64,000 bases of DNA from Schistocephalus solidus (taxonomy: Eukaryota > Platyhelminthes > Cestoda > Diphyllobothriidea > Diphyllobothriidae): assembly GCA_017591395.1 (NCBI GenBank), contig WEDG01005062.1, positions 1-64,000 on the forward strand. The letters are read 5' to 3'. Under the pieces are notes generated by a model, which had not been told where the DNA came from, ran no database searches, and saw nothing but the letters and a program-made list of their open reading frames with translations. The translations under genes and the position numbers were made by a program. Shown here piece by piece: positions 19,523-33,719 of the stretch (its first letter is position 1; every line of letters begins with the position of its first letter).

Positions 19523-20807
19523 TTGTGTACCAGATAACTCTTCATAGATTTTCTTCATATTTGTCGTCATATTGCAAAGTTCTATACATGGTATAATTTA
19601 GAGAGGCAGTGAGAATAAAAGCCTTGAGAGTATTTATGTGTCAAAATACCTGCATACCGCCTTGTCTACCACAAAATCCTATAGCTGCAGCACACTCTCG
19701 GTCTCTTTAACCATAGCTGCGTGTTGGAACCTGTTCAGAGTGATGTTCGCCACAGAAAGAACCTGCTGCGACACAACCAAAAAATGAAAATAATTGTTGC
19801 CAAGTTTGTCTGAGATTCCGAACTTGATATGCTCTCACTTCTTGGATTTTAAAATTAGGGTTTCAATTACTAATCAGAGGACCAGAAGTGCAACTCTTTG
19901 AACTCCATCATCCACGATCCATCCCTTTGGTACTGTGGCTTTGAAAGTATCACTATCTTTTATTCACGTCGATGTTCACTATTCTTTCTGGGCCAACCAA
20001 CTAGCTGAGGTAAAATGCAAGCCTTAATATTGACCGTGATTGGTGGCTGAGTGAATTTGTAGCGTGCACCTCGGTACACCGCGACTAGGACATTTACGCT
20101 GAGACGCATCGGCTTAACGTCAGTCAGCAACTGTGATGATGCCCGCTAGAATGCCGCAGTTCACGAAAACAGCATATAATCCTCAAGTGGGTAACGATGT
20201 GAGCACACTTCGGTGCTGAGTTCGACAGGAATATACCAGTTATTCCTACTGAGAAAGGCTTTTTCTACAAAATCAAGGAAATGTCGAGTGCGAGCCGTTA
20301 AATGCGGTGGTGAACGCACTACTCGATGTTCAGTTGACCAGCGCTCGGAATCTCGGGTTTGCTGCCCATGCCTATTTCCAGCCTTTTTTTTCGATACTTT
20401 TGTGGTTCATGTTTTAGGCCTTTCGGTGAACCAAATATCTGTAATATAAATTGCAATCTTAAGTGGGGAGTACGTTTTTCGGTTACTTTTCCTTGTGGTT
20501 TCTTTGCTATAAATCGGACTCTAGTCTGAAGCCATGGGGATGTGCTGAAAGCCGTGGCTTGGAAGGATGTCAACTGACGGGATAACTCGAAACTTGCAGT
20601 CAGCGCTGTGTGTTTGTGGAGTCATAGGCAGACCAATCGGCTAATCAACCGATCAAACAACGAGAGACTAAATCTCACAGGACGTTTTTTCACTTGCGCC
20701 CACGCTCACCCTAGGGGACAGACGTGCGCGCAGGGCTCGAGCTTGCTGTCCGTCAGGGTCTCTGACCGCCGCCGAGTTTCGATGCAGAGTACACTACATC
20801 CGAGGGG
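19523..20807. other. no recognisable gene
   Basis: Only short open frames occur (for example 20213-20449, 20608-20820). No motif, repeat or RNA gene is recognisable here. Confidence 0.4.
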
Positions 20808-23487
20808 TTTTCCTTTCTAATCCAAAAGGGAACGAGGCACGGTGACATTGCATTTCTGAGCAAACCCACTTCCTAGATCCCTGTAATTTTCAATAATTTT
20901 GGAAAGTCTCATCTTTGACGTGTGAAATCAATTAATGAGACAATGTCACATGGGAGGCTCGAATTAAAAGCTGTTTGACTTTTTCTTATTCCAGTGTTGA
21001 ACATGCGTTAATAGGGTTTAATACCAACAATGTTAAAAGAAAATCGCGTTGTAGTGACTCATGTAAGTATTTGTTTGCTCGGCACGATAATGAATTAAAT
21101 GTCCTCCAAATGTTTTAAGGTGTTAGGCTATAGTTGGTGCGTAGGGTAACATTCAGACCCTGCCATAGGTTGTATGTTTGATCTCATGGTTGTCGCAAAG
21201 AATGGAAGCCTGGCTGTATGAGATGTGCAGATGACGAAAATTGTCACTAAGGAAGATTTTTTAACATTTATTGCTCGTTACTTGTCCTTCGGAATGGCCA
21301 CTTTCGTTTGCAATGAATTTTAAACTGATAAGAACCATTGCAAGTTTCATGCGAACAGTAACATGGTAAATCACGATATATCTTTAAAACGTTTGCTTGT
21401 TCATGTGCTGCATGGGAGTTTGACCTTCGTATTTGTAAGTAAGCAGAAAAAAATTGGCCTACCAAAAGACTATCGCTGCTAAAACTGTATTCTTCCAGGA
21501 CCTCCGACACTTACACAATCTTTTACTACCCGTGAGATAGTTGTTCGGTATATGGGTTAAGTGGAATGTAATTTTTATCCAATTATAAAAGCTAAGCGTG
21601 GTTCATTTGAAAAAACCCTTACTGATCTTCGCTTAGTAGGTGGATATGACTTATGTCCTAAAACCATGAGCTCCTCGAAAACGAATGCACCAATTCCAGC
21701 ATTTTCCTTTCTAATCCAAAAGGGAACGAGGCACGGTGACATTGCATTTCTGAGCAAAACCACTTCCTAGATCCCTGTAATTTTCAATAATTTTGGATTG
21801 TCTCATCTTTAACGTGTGAAATTAATTAATGAGACAATGTCACATGGGAGGCTCGAATTAAAAGCTGTTTGAATTTCTTATTCCAGTGTCGAACATGCGT
21901 TAATAGGGTTTAATACCAACAATGTTAAAAGAAAATCGCGTTGTAGTGACTCATGTAAGTATTTGTTTGCTCGGCACGATAATGAATTAAATGTCCTCCA
22001 AATGTTTTAAGGTGTTAGGTTATAGTTGGTGCGTAGGGTAACATTCAGACCCTGCCATAGGTTGTATGTTTGATCTCATGGTTGTCGCAAAGAATGGAAG
22101 CCTGGCTGTATGAGATGTGCAGATGACGAAAATTGTCACTAAGGAAGATTTTTTAACATTTATTGCTCGTTACTTGTCCTTCGGAATGGCCACTTTCGTT
22201 TGCAATGAATTTTAAACTGATAAGAACCATTGCAAGTTTCATGCGAACAGTAACATGGTAAATCACGATATATCTTTAAAACGTTTGCTTGTTCATGTGC
22301 TGCATGGGAGTTTGACCTTCATATTTGTAAGTAAGCAGAAATAAATTGGCCTACCAAAAGAATATCGCTGCTGAAACTGTATTCTTCCAGGACCTCCGAC
22401 ACTTACACAATCTTTTACTACCCATGAGATAGTTGTTCGGTATATGGGTTAAGTGGAATGTAATTTTTATCCAATTATAAAAGCTAAGCGTGGTTCATTT
22501 GAAAAAACCCTTACTGATCTTCGCTTAGTAGGTGGATATGACTTATGTCCTAAAACCATGAGCTCCTCGAAAACGAATGCACCAATTCCAGCATTTTCCT
22601 TTCTAATCCAAAAGGGAACGAGGCACGGTGACATTGCATTTCTGAGCAAAACCACTTCCTAGATCCCTGTAATTTTCAATAATTTTGGATTGTCTCATCT
22701 TTAACGTGTGAAATTAATTAATGAGACAATGTCACATGGGAGGCTCGAATTAAAAGCTGTTTGACTTTTTCTTATTCCAGTGTTGAACATGCGTTAATAG
22801 GGTTTAATACCAACAATGTTAAAAGAAAATCGCGTTGTAGTGACTCATGTAAGTATTTGTTTGCTCGGCACGATAATGAATTAAATGTCCTCCAAATGTT
22901 TTAAGGTGTTAGGTTATAGTTGGTGCGTAGGGTAACATTCAGACCCTGCCATAGGTTGTATGTTTGATCTCATGGTTGTCGCAAAGAATGGAAGCCTGGC
23001 TGTATGAGATGTGCAGATGACTAAAATTGTCACTAAGGAAGATTTTTTAACATTTATTGCTCGTTGCTTGTCCTTCGGAAAGGCCACTTTCGTTTGCAAT
23101 GAATTTTAAACTGATACGAACCATCGCAAGTTTCATGCGAACAGTAACATGGTAAATCCCGATAAATCTTTAAAACGTTTGCTTGTTCATGTGCTGCATG
23201 GGAGTTTGACCTTCATATTTGTAAGTAAGCAGAAATAAATTGGCCTACCAAAAGAATATCGCTGCTGAAACTGTATTCTTCCAGGACCTCCGACACTTAC
23301 ACAATCTTTTACTACCCATGAGATAGTTGTTCGGTATATGGGTTAAGTGGAATGTAATTTTTATCCAATTATAAAAGCTAAGCGTGGTTCATTTGAAAAA
23401 ACCCTTACTGATCTTCGCTTAGTAGGTGGATATGACTTATGTCCTAAAACCGTGAGCTCCTCGAAAACAAATGCACCAATTCCAGCA
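20808..23487 (+). repeat. three tandem copies of an ~893-bp unit
   Basis: Copies start at 20808, 21702 and 22594 (TTTTCCTTTCTAATCC) and end at 21701, 22593 and 23487. The copies differ at only a few positions, for example a 2-bp length difference in a T run, so the triplication is recent. A 69-codon open frame (21561-21770 and 22453-22662) is identical in two copies and crosses the copy junction; its second half is the start of the next copy. I do not recognise the protein text, and with identical DNA its conservation proves nothing about coding. The unit could be a duplicated exon-plus-intron or a satellite seed. Confidence 0.9.
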
Positions 23488-26400
23488 ACAACGAAGCAGT
23501 CACAGGACTGAATGTGATAGATTGATGATTAAATTCAGTATGTAAATATCTCTTAGAGCAACACAACCAATTTATTTATGCATAAATATATGTAAACGTT
23601 ATTGAAAAGGCGTTCTATATAACTCATAAATAAATGTAATGAATGTTCTTATTTTTGGATATTTTCAAAAGAAGCACTAATAAATGGACAGTTTCGGTGC
23701 TGCAAATTTGGAAGTTTCATGGTCTTAAAAAATTAAAAATAAAAAACATTTTTAAAACTAGATGCTCTCATTTTTGAGAATAGCATTTAATGATGTAAGT
23801 TACTCTGAGATGAGTATGTTTTGCAGATAATAACTAACAAGGGCTCGGCATACTAATGCAAAAATACCTACTTATAAAGTTATTCTATTTTAGCTAGTGC
23901 GGTCTTTGCAGGCGACTGAAAGGAAGTTCCATCAAAAGTCGAAATTCTGACGTCAATGAAATAACTTGGAATTATCGTGCGCGATAAGAAATATTACAAT
24001 CCCACATAAGTGACCATTTTTAAGCGGACATTTATTAAAGAATTTCGGTTAAAATTTTACGAGATGATATTCCCTGACCTTGAAATAACAGATTAGTGGA
24101 TCAATAGCCCTGAACTAGGTTAACGTTTTTGAATGAGCCTCATATTACCACAATAGCAACTGCGGACCACAGAAAGGACGGAAAAACGTTTTTACCCATC
24201 TTTGATTTCTTCATATTTCAGCCTGAGTTGTGCCCTCCACTGGTCCAGTTTGTTCTGTTAAAATAAATAGGGAAGGAATTTGTGAGTGCGGTGAGGAGAT
24301 ATATTAAACAATGCAAGTAAACACTGTGACACAAACTGACCGCAGACAACAGCACTGCCAAACAGAGCTCTAACTTACTTTGGCATGCAAGGTCTGCTCA
24401 CATGGAACTCGATTGGATAGAGGAGGATTGTTGTATAGTTTCTACCCCTTTTTTCCCTGTCAAAATGCATAGTACATTGTAAAAGGGTTCCTCCATAAGA
24501 CAGACGACTTTAGGCTAAATTCCTGGGAGTTAAGGGTTAAGATAAAGGTAAGGCTAAATATTAGGTTATTGTTAGCATTAACATAAAAGAAAAGGTGATA
24601 TTTATTATTCTGTTTAACTTTGGAGTTAAGTTTAGGGCTCAAAATGTTTTCTTACCTGGAATTTAATGTAAAGTTGCCTGTAGTTCTCGTGCGTATTTAA
24701 TCAACACATCTGCTGATATATGAGTTTTCTGTTGAACCGTCCTGTGACCAAGAAGGACGTCTTTTCTAGATATCGCAAGTCGAGATAGAAACGGTCACTT
24801 CCTCTTTGTCTGCCACCAGCGGCCGGTTCTACCACAGCCAATGTGCTGCCGCACAGCAAGTTTAAAATGGAGCAAAAAAAACCAATTTTAACGCATGTGC
24901 AATTTAGAATACCTCACTCAAGATTTCTCGACCCTAGTCGGCAATACAGAAAGCCACGTGTGAACGACATTCACCCAATTAGTCTCAGAACCCCTCCACC
25001 GAGATACTGATTCACGAAATACGCAATTTTCAAGCCCGTAAGGCATTCATCGAAAGACCGCGGTAATTACAGAGGAAGAACGCGATCGGCCAAATATCGA
25101 ATAGCTTAGTATACGTCATTCCCGTTTCCGCCAACTTTTGTTGATTTACCGTATTGGACGCGAAGAGGTGAACAAGTTATGGGAGGCATCAGCAGTGCAC
25201 TAATTTGGTTCCGATGAGCTCTGCCCTTTTCTATAATTCTTCAGGACGGAATATATTCCAATCACGTTGACCTTTGGATATTTGGATATAGGGTCTGCAC
25301 AGACGATTGCGTATTGGTAGGTGATCTTAAACCTCGAACTGCTGCAAAAGACACGATGACATGGTATCAACCTCCGTGACTTACATGTAATGAAGTGCTG
25401 ACCGAGCTCCACTCACATCAATGTACTGAGTTCCCAGTCGGCAAAATTTGTTAACGGTAGTGAAGATTGTCAACAGACTAGTAAAGTGTTGTTTACAATG
25501 GTTTCGTTTAAACCAAAAAATAATACCTATTAAAGTGAAATATTTCCATTCATAGTTAACATGGTGGGTAAAGGAATCCAAAAATGTTGGTTTAAAGAGT
25601 AAAGTTAAAATCTTGTGGATGGGAATCGAGCCGTTAGGTTCATGTGCCGCGAAAAAGCCCACGAACGCGTAAGCACTATAGTATGTGGTATAAAAGAACG
25701 GAAAAGGTTTTGCTTTGCGAGCATATTCGTGGAACCATTAAGAAGAAGCCATGACGAACGTACATTTGCTTCCGATTAATTCGTGTCACACAGTCATAAG
25801 ACTAACGGCTAAAGTGACGTATGCAAGTGATAATTAGCGTTTGTATTTCCACACGAGTGTGTGGGGTTACTGGTGGGAAGTTAAGACGCAGTGAGGTAAG
25901 GAATAACTATGTCAGGGGCACTTCAAGGGTCAGAGTTTGCTCTTTGTTCCAACCAACTGACTAAATTAAGTTTCTGTTGAGGCGGTACTACATTGATAGA
26001 GATGATATATGCTGCTGGACGCTACTTAGAGCACTCCCGTCAGGCCTTCTGTTTAACAGGGCGTATGTGCAAGGCAACTGCTCTGCCGTTGAATTCTTAA
26101 GTGTGAATTTTATTGCAAATGAATGCAAAGATTCGAGCCCCAGGTGTTTGCAGCAGCAAAGAAGCCTGGTCAAATCCCGAAACATCCTGTTTACTACAGG
26201 AGTTCATCGTCAGCGATAGCAGCAGAAACATAAAAAGCGATCACTGAGGCAAGGCTGGAGGTGACCGTGCAAGGCGTTGGCCTAACAACCCCTGTGCAGT
26301 CACTTCTAGACTTGCGTCAGTGATGATTGTGCTGGTTTACCTCTTATATTTGTTGCCGTTTTGTGGCTGCAGCTACCTCTTACGATGAATTCCTGCACGC

Positions 26401-28200
26401 TTTTGAAATCTCAGAATAATAAGCAAATTGCTTCGGTGATCGATCAGACTTCTCCTTTGCTCATGCAAACTTGATCTACAGAGGGTTTAATATTATATCC
26501 TCGATGCGAGCAGTTAATTTCGTTTCTGTACCCTAAATGCAAAGATATTATCATAATAACGACCATTAGATCTTGGGCTACTGATTCGGTCGCTTAGCTG
26601 AACGTTTCTCCTTGTGGGCATGGAAAGGTCGGTTGCGAAAGGAGCAAGAGTCGAGCACATCGAAACGCCGCCACTTGTGTGAAATGCTTGTTGTCAAAAG
26701 CAAACTGCACTTTCGGGGTGCATCTTTATAGCAGGTCCTCGAATGCGTTCGTCGGTATTCCTACTCCCGGCTGATTCGTCGATAGGAACTGGCAGAGGAA
26801 ATCGTTTGGCTTGGTGATCAGGACGGCTATTAATCGTTGTGCAAACATCACCCTTCCGCTCAGATTCAGGTTTTTGGCTTGCTGATACATTCAAACGCCC
26901 TCTGATAATTACTCTTGTCATCCATTAGCCTGAGTTTCTCCGCTAACCACTTCGCTACAGCATGATACAGAAAGGTATCCATGTGGAGCTTCGGTACGCT
27001 ATAAGACAGAAGAACGTGTGTAAGGATAGATGAGCGTTCTTGGGGTCATGTTTAGTGTTTTGATTCAAATTCATTATTTTTCGTGAAACAAATGGCGCAA
27101 TTCAGCGTAGTGAGCAGGCCACATATTACTTTTTCTAGGGAATATTATAATTAAGAGAGTAGAATTTCGAAGCTCTTGACGGTTTCGCGTCCAATCTGGA
27201 TGCAATTCCTTATTTAACATAAAATTGGAACGGTGTGTTTCCAGCAACTGGCACATTTTGCATCAATGCTGTGGGTTAACCGCACAGTAATGTTTATCTG
27301 GAGTTAATCTAGGTACATTTCGGTAGGTTTATTTAAAGGGGTGTTTTTGGCATTGAGAGCTTCGGGAAGTAAATACTATATTATAAACGTCATAGGATTT
27401 TCTACAGGACTTCCGTAAATATTAAACTGAAGACTGAAGTTATGATAACAAATAAATGATACCCATAACAAATAAATGATACCCACGGACAAAATATTCT
27501 GTGGCAAGCTTTACTGCGTGAGAATAAAAAAAACAAGTTTTGCTATCGGTTTCTGCAAAATTGATCAGTTGTTCAGAAATCTTATCTTAAATGTGCCAGC
27601 TTCAGAATGGAAAGTGATATTTTAAAAGTTCAACCCTAACCTTCGCTCATGCGCTAGAACCGAGTTATCTCCACAGGTTTCCAAACACAAGGAGTTTTTG
27701 TATTCGGTTAGTTTAAAGAAATAAAGTAATTGATTAATCATAGTTGCTGTTCAAACCAAAAAATGTGTGGTTATTAACGATCTCCTCCGGTCGTAAGACA
27801 GGATGTATCTGAAGATGGTTCGTGGTATGCCGAAATATTTTACGGTTTTCGGAAAAAGATAGTGCTTATAAAAGGGTAGTTTTAAACGGCATGAAATATA
27901 GCATGACACACCTATGCTTCAAACACATTGGTTTAAAATCTAATCAAAAATAAACAACGGTAACAAAATACGTCAAAGAAACAACTGGAAGAGCTAAGTA
28001 TAAATAAGCAAACATCATACAAACTGCGAGTTCTCGGAAATGTAGGTGAGAAATGCCGAATAATCACCAAGACGGGTGATCTCTATGCAATGCAATTCGA
28101 AGGTAGCAGTTCAAAAGGAACTGTGTCATTCACAGGGAGAGCTTAATTGAAGGTCAATTCATTATTTTGCTTATCGAGCTAGAGAGGCTGGTAGGTCTTG
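23488..28200. other. AT-rich sequence without a recognisable gene
   Basis: Short open frames only. A degenerate TTAGGGT-like tract lies at 24520-24660. A 20-bp unit (ATAACAAATAAATGATACCC) is duplicated in tandem at 27445-27484. A tRNA-like fragment (TGTAGCGAAGTGGTTAGCGG on the minus strand near 26960-26940) is too incomplete to call. I see no other structure. Confidence 0.4.
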
Positions 28201-28860
28201 CGCACAGTTCTCCCTACATGGGACACACCACCACCGACCGTAGAGCTGCATCGGGTCCGCATTTCAGTGCGACATGTGTAACTATACCCTACCCACCTAG
28301 TTGACCAAGGAGCTATCTGACGGCACAGATTGTCCGTGCTCTGATTGTCCCCCATCAAGAACAGTCATAAAAGCAAACAACAGGGTGAAATAAATGCAGC
28401 AGTTGACGGAGCAGTCGGTGGACAAACGGGCGGCTTGCATCTGCCTTGGTGTATAATCATCGCCTCGGCCCTCAATCTGAACGGCGTCTAAGCTGGCGAT
28501 GTGCCCCATCTGCGTGGCCTCGACTTTGAGTCAGACCTTCGCACGTCTATCTGATGGTCCTCGTTTCATGTCTTTCGACGTTGGCCGGTTTCTCCAAGGT
28601 AGTTGTGCAGCGGTCCGCTCCCGCGATCAGCGCCACCACGACTGACTCATCAAATCTTGCGTAGTCGCGCTGGACAACCTCTGTCTCACACTCCTGGTCG
28701 ATCAACGGCTGGAGCGACCTGCCTCTTGGCGCTAGACTCTCGAGAACTCGTAGCGAACCAAACTGCATCTGTTCATGGATAGGCTGCAGGCCAGAGAGGA
28801 CACACGTTTTGGGCAAGGGAGTCGCAACGAACGGGCAAAGCAACTGAACTGAAGAGATAG
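28201..28860. other. GC-richer island with long open frames, unassigned
   Basis: Minus-strand frames at 28297-28509 and 28547-28843 (70 and 98 codons) lie in a patch richer in G+C than its flanks. The plus strand is also fairly open. No motif is recognisable. It could be a decayed mobile-element or retrocopy fragment. Confidence 0.25.
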
Positions 28861-31800
28861 CTAGCCGTGCCAGCGTGCAGAGCCTTCTGCGAGATTTTAC
28901 TCTCAGTAAAGAGTAGTTAAACCTAATCAGTCTACCATGACTTCTGATTTTGGAAATCCTCGTGTTGTTGACCTACAACTCCAACTGCTGCACATCCCTC
29001 AACTGAAATGAAGCTGGTAGCCAACGACCGAAATCTGCTGCTTGGGCCGTATCACGTGAGTTCTGTTTGAATGGGGTACAGCGAAACAACCAGCGGAAAC
29101 TTCAGATCATCAATTTAACTCTTCCGTTGAACGCTTCCTCATCTTTTGCCTTCTAATTAATCTAGAAATGTGGTCATTTTGACACCTGCATCCAAAACGT
29201 ACTGCACCCACGTGCGTTCATCACCCCGTATCGGCGACCGTCTCTGATGATGGGTCTGCATGTAAATTTGAACGTTTTTCAAATTAATGCAGCTTATACT
29301 TTTGCAGGGCTTCCTGGAACTGCCCTTTTTGTTTCTCTTGCTGGAGCTTTTTTATTCCCCTCGATATGTAGTCCGTCTGACGATTACACGGAGTGCGAGC
29401 TGTTCTCACTGAAGCAAAGTGTCCGCAGGCAAAATTTGGGTCAACTTAACCTTGGCAGTCTATAAAACCCCTCAAAGATACTTTAAACTTGCAGGGCTGA
29501 TGTTATATGCCTCCGACGTAATGGGAAGAGGTCGAAAAATAATTGAAAAGTGTAGTTATTCTTGTAAAAATACGCTCTTCAGTCTTTATTTTTTTTAAAT
29601 GGGAATATCAGAAAGACAGTGGCTGTGTTTTTCCTCTTCTTCGTAAGCACTTTTTTTGCATTTCAGAGTAAGTTATGTATTACGAATGTTTTCGTCTGTT
29701 AACCCCTGGTAACCAGTACGCTTCCGTGAAGAAAATTTAGCTCCAGCGATGATTACTCAGCTCATCAATAATTAACTATATATCGTTGCCCTGAGTTGAA
29801 CCCAGCTGAAACTGCGTGCATTTGAAAGCCAGGTTGTTTTCCTGTTACGCACGCGCATGGCAAATGTTCCAGCAACAAAAAAATCGAATGTCCATTAGAC
29901 CATTTCTATTTGCAGCGTCGAGGGAAAATAACAAAACATCGGTGGAGATTCAAATATACGTGAATATTTCCTAAATTAGTGTATTCCATTGTTCAAACAA
30001 CGTAACCCCGAACATCTGATTCAATCTTACATAAAAACTTCACAATGAGATGGAAAACACCTCGAAACATAAGCAAAACCCCACAAGCCATATATAATGA
30101 AATTATAAGATAACTTGTCAATTTAAATCTATACCTTTGTTACTGCTGTAATACGAATTATCATTTAGCGTAATCAAAAGATGTTTCAGCCACAAGAGGA
30201 TGCCAGCTTTCTAATCATATTCTTTACAAACCACTACGAAAACCAAACTATGTAAAAATGACCAACGCAGCATGAAACTTTCCCTGTAATTTTTGTAAGT
30301 TTCCTATCCTCAAGTATATTCTGCAGCAAATATACCGAATAATATGTGTCCGGTTCACTTATGGTGGAAATTTCCTCCATTGAATTTTTATACAGTCAAA
30401 ATTGTATGTTTCAGTTTTAAGATGTTTAAAGTCACAAGCTTTGTTATTTAGAAGTTGCAATGTCCATTCATAAATTATCGCATCTTTCGTAAATATCAAG
30501 AAGCGTCCACATTTATTACAGAAACTTAAGAAGAACAATAGGTACTCTTGCTGATAGCGTAGGAACATTTGTGTTTCCTTAGACGAAACGTGCAAAATGT
30601 ATAGTTTGGAAAACCTTTATACAATTTTAACGCAATGCCACGTTCAAAGCTTTATAGGAATAAGGAAAGTGTTTTTGAAAGCGAATGAGACCCTTTTATA
30701 AAATTCATAGGAAAGGCCATTGGTAGCCGAATGAACAATGCATAACATATTTATATTCGTGTTTTCAAAAGGATCATAAGCATTTAGAAGGACATATAAT
30801 CTCAATGGGAAACATTTATGCTACATAGATAGACATTTTTGCATCGCGTTTTTTGCAGGTGATTGGAAGAAAGCTCGTTCAAAGCCTGGTCTTCTGACCT
30901 TGAGCTGTGCTGCCTACTAAATTTAGAATTGAACAATATTTCAGAAGATGGGCTAAGATTTCATAAGTTAGCTCATCTACCAACGAGGAAGGAAATCACC
31001 TAATCTTAAACTTTTCCACAATTTTTAGTTGGTTAGTACCGTCAACGCGTTACCTGTGTGACATATCTTGCACAATCCCAAAAATTGCAACTTTAATCGG
31101 TGTGACTAAAACCGTCAGATGATACAAGAGGACAAATCTTACTGACGTTGAGTAATGATGCATGAAGTGTTCCGTGGCGCCACATAAAACATGTGCGCTT
31201 TGGATACAGATGCAGCATTAATGCGAAACCAGAAATTATAGCTATTTTAATGTCCCTGTGACAAGTCACTTGACGATTCACCGGAAACTGTGAAGAACAG
31301 GAGCTCCCACTTAAAAGTCTCCTTTACCTCAACCGCACGAAAAGTCTGTCACTAGATTTTGGCAAGGAAAGTGTTTTGGTCATTTCAGTTTTATTAAAAT
31401 AGACTAAAGAAGCACTCATTCATTGCGTCTTCTGGAGGCAGCTTTCGTTAAAACTCCACCAATTACCCAACAAATCACCTTTCTTTCAAGTACTTTACTT
31501 TGCCTGTGATAAAATATTAGTTTTTTGATTTTTATTTGGTTTAATACGTCAAAAAAGAAAAGCCTTCTCAGTTGACCCCGAATTAAATTTGGCATATTCA
31601 GGCACGTCAGAAAAGTATCACGCCATCAAGACTAAGTAGTTTACTGATATAAGTAGCCATTGCTATACCATACTACCGCAAAATTTCTCCGATTTCGGTT
31701 GCCTACTGTTCTTCAGTCTCACTCTACTCTGTCGTCTACACTGCTTTGCATTGTTACCCAGAACAAAAGTAAGCAGTAGTAGTTTAACGTCCCAGAACAG

Positions 31801-32900
31801 GCATACCTGTTGGATAAATTGAAGATGGATGCTACGATATTCAAAAAAATATTTTTAGAATTAGCGTAAGAAAACAGTCTTAGGTAGAGTCTGCAGCCAA
31901 TAACATGCGCCTGTCTTCGTCGCATATTAATTGTAATAAAAGGTGTAGCTTTTTAAACAAAATTCCATTTGAACCTTCTCAGCAACCAGACCTTATTTGT
32001 GATCAGATGCAGATAATTTTGAGTGGAACTCACCATTTTGCCTGCCGAGTCCATGGCTTGAATTTTGATTTGAAGATGTTACCAGCAGAGTTTCAGAACC
32101 CCAAAACTCAGGCGCAGGATATACAATTCTGCCGAGCTCTCGGGCAATAAATTTAGTGACGCTAAAATGGACCAGGATTTTATATTTATAGTGCTTGACT
32201 AGAAGGCTAGCGCTCAGCAACGGGAGGCTGTTGAGGTGAAAAGGTATCTGATTTAAAGGACACTCCAAAGTTAACTGCAGCCGTTCATTAATGGAGGGAA
32301 AGATGTGCCGGATCCAAAACACAGCAGCAATTATTTTCTACTCGGTGTTAGTAAGTTTATAATATGTTAAAAAGTATCGAAGTTTATTTTCTATGAACTG
32401 CTGCTCATGGAATATAAACCAACCACTTAAAAACTAAGGTTCAATTGCTAAAATCCTTTCCAAGGTTCACCTAGAGATAATCATTCGACGAAAAAGCAGG
32501 GATTATTTTGGGACACTAAACAGACAATTAAACAGGGTAATGCTTATATAAACATTTGTAAAATGGTCTTTTGTTAGCTATTTCTTGAAGACCATAAGTA
32601 TTTTTGCAATTGACCGATAAGGCATCCAACTAAGTTGAATATCCTCAAAACCATTAAAGACCGTAGTCCTTATTATATAACAGGCATATTAGAAGAAAAT
32701 TGATCATAATGTGCGTCAGATCAAGAAGACGCATTTGAAGTTAAAGATCATATAGTACATGAGCTGCTATTGAAAACGGATTCGATCCACAACATCCCAT
32801 TAAAATAAGTATAATTTATTGAATTACATAGACACATAGTTATCAACCAACGAGCAGAGATATCCAGTATGACATTCGCTGATACCCTCTGAGAAAGGCG
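28861..32900. other. AT-rich sequence without a recognisable gene
   Basis: I see only short, unsupported open frames and no repeat shared with other parts of the window. Confidence 0.4.
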
Positions 32901-32903
32901 GAC

Positions 32904-33395
32904 ATGAGCAAAAAGCAGATAAATTTGTTGGAAAAGTCGGGCTTAATTACAAGTAACAACTACCTCCTAACAGCCTCCCCATGCGATCTGTTAAATCTAG
33001 ACTGTGGGTTTAAATGTGTGGATCCTTTAATGAAACTTTTCCATAGAGAACGATTTATAATAAAGAAAGGATATAATGTTAAGTTTAGTTCCCAACTCAT
33101 ATTTTTATCCAAATACTTACCTGGATTCGTTGAAGAATACTCACCGAACGCTAGCAGATCTCAATCGTTCCGCTCAGTCTTGAAGCGCACTAATAAGCAC
33201 CTCCAGACGCCGTACAGTGGTAAAATAGGCACATTAATATTGCCAGTAGGATTATTGTCCTTGCATTTGCTGGCGATATTCATCTGCCTAAATACTAACT
33301 GCCTGATAATGTCCTTCAAGGTAACCCTACACATTGAATTTTGTAGTCAACCGCCTTGTGTAAATGTCTTAATAAAATTCAAAACAAAACATTAA
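32904..33395 (+). CDS. 163-codon open frame, unknown
   Basis: This is one of the longer uninterrupted frames in the window: ATG at 32904, stop at 33393-33395. I do not recognise it. The text is rich in Leu, Ser, Ile and Lys. A hydrophobic stretch at about residues 108-131 (IGTLILPVGLLSLHLLAIFI) could span a membrane. There is no domain motif, no splice site that I trust, and no close copy. In AT-rich DNA a frame of this length can occur by chance, so this is weakly supported. Confidence 0.2.
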   Translation: MSKKQINLLEKSGLITSNNYLLTASPCDLLNLDCGFKCVDPLMKLFHRERFIIKKGYNVKFSSQLIFLSKYLPGFVEEYSPNASRSQSFRSVLKRTNKHLQTPYSGKIGTLILPVGLLSLHLLAIFICLNTNCLIMSFKVTLHIEFCSQPPCVNVLIKFKTKH

Positions 33396-33511
33396 AATAA
33401 GGTTTTTAGAGAATAAAGTATTACTAACTGGCAATATTAGAAAATATGCTCATGTTTAGGTCGTTTTCTTGCGCACATACTCGTGGCGTGCTTAGATATA
33501 AATTTTAACAT

Positions 33512-33696
33512 ATACTGGTCCTGTAAATGATGTTTAATCGTGTCAGCTGAAATAAACTTTAATGCTTTTTGATCTCCTTCAGCTTTCCCATAGATTATTG
33601 AGTTGCCTTTAACTTTGCGCTTTAAAGTATCATCAGTTAACATCCTTAAGTATGTACGATCAAACGCAGCACCCAGCTGATTCACTTTACTGAGCA
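33512..33696 (-). CDS. possible exon of an unknown minus-strand gene
   Basis: The minus-strand frame reads LSKVNQLGAAFDRTYLRML and continues through KRKVKGNSIIYGKAEGDQKA and DTIKHHLQDQ, a composition that looks like globular protein. An AG acceptor lies just upstream (33698-33697) and a GTATAT donor follows the HLQDQ segment. The acceptor lacks a strong pyrimidine tract. I do not recognise the family. Confidence 0.25.
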
Positions 33697-33719
33697 CTAT
33701 AATTACCTCTACATAAAGA

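Noticed and set aside
21561..22662. Conserved 69-aa protein repeated twice
   Set aside because: The two frames are identical because the DNA is a recent tandem duplication, and the frame spans the copy junction.
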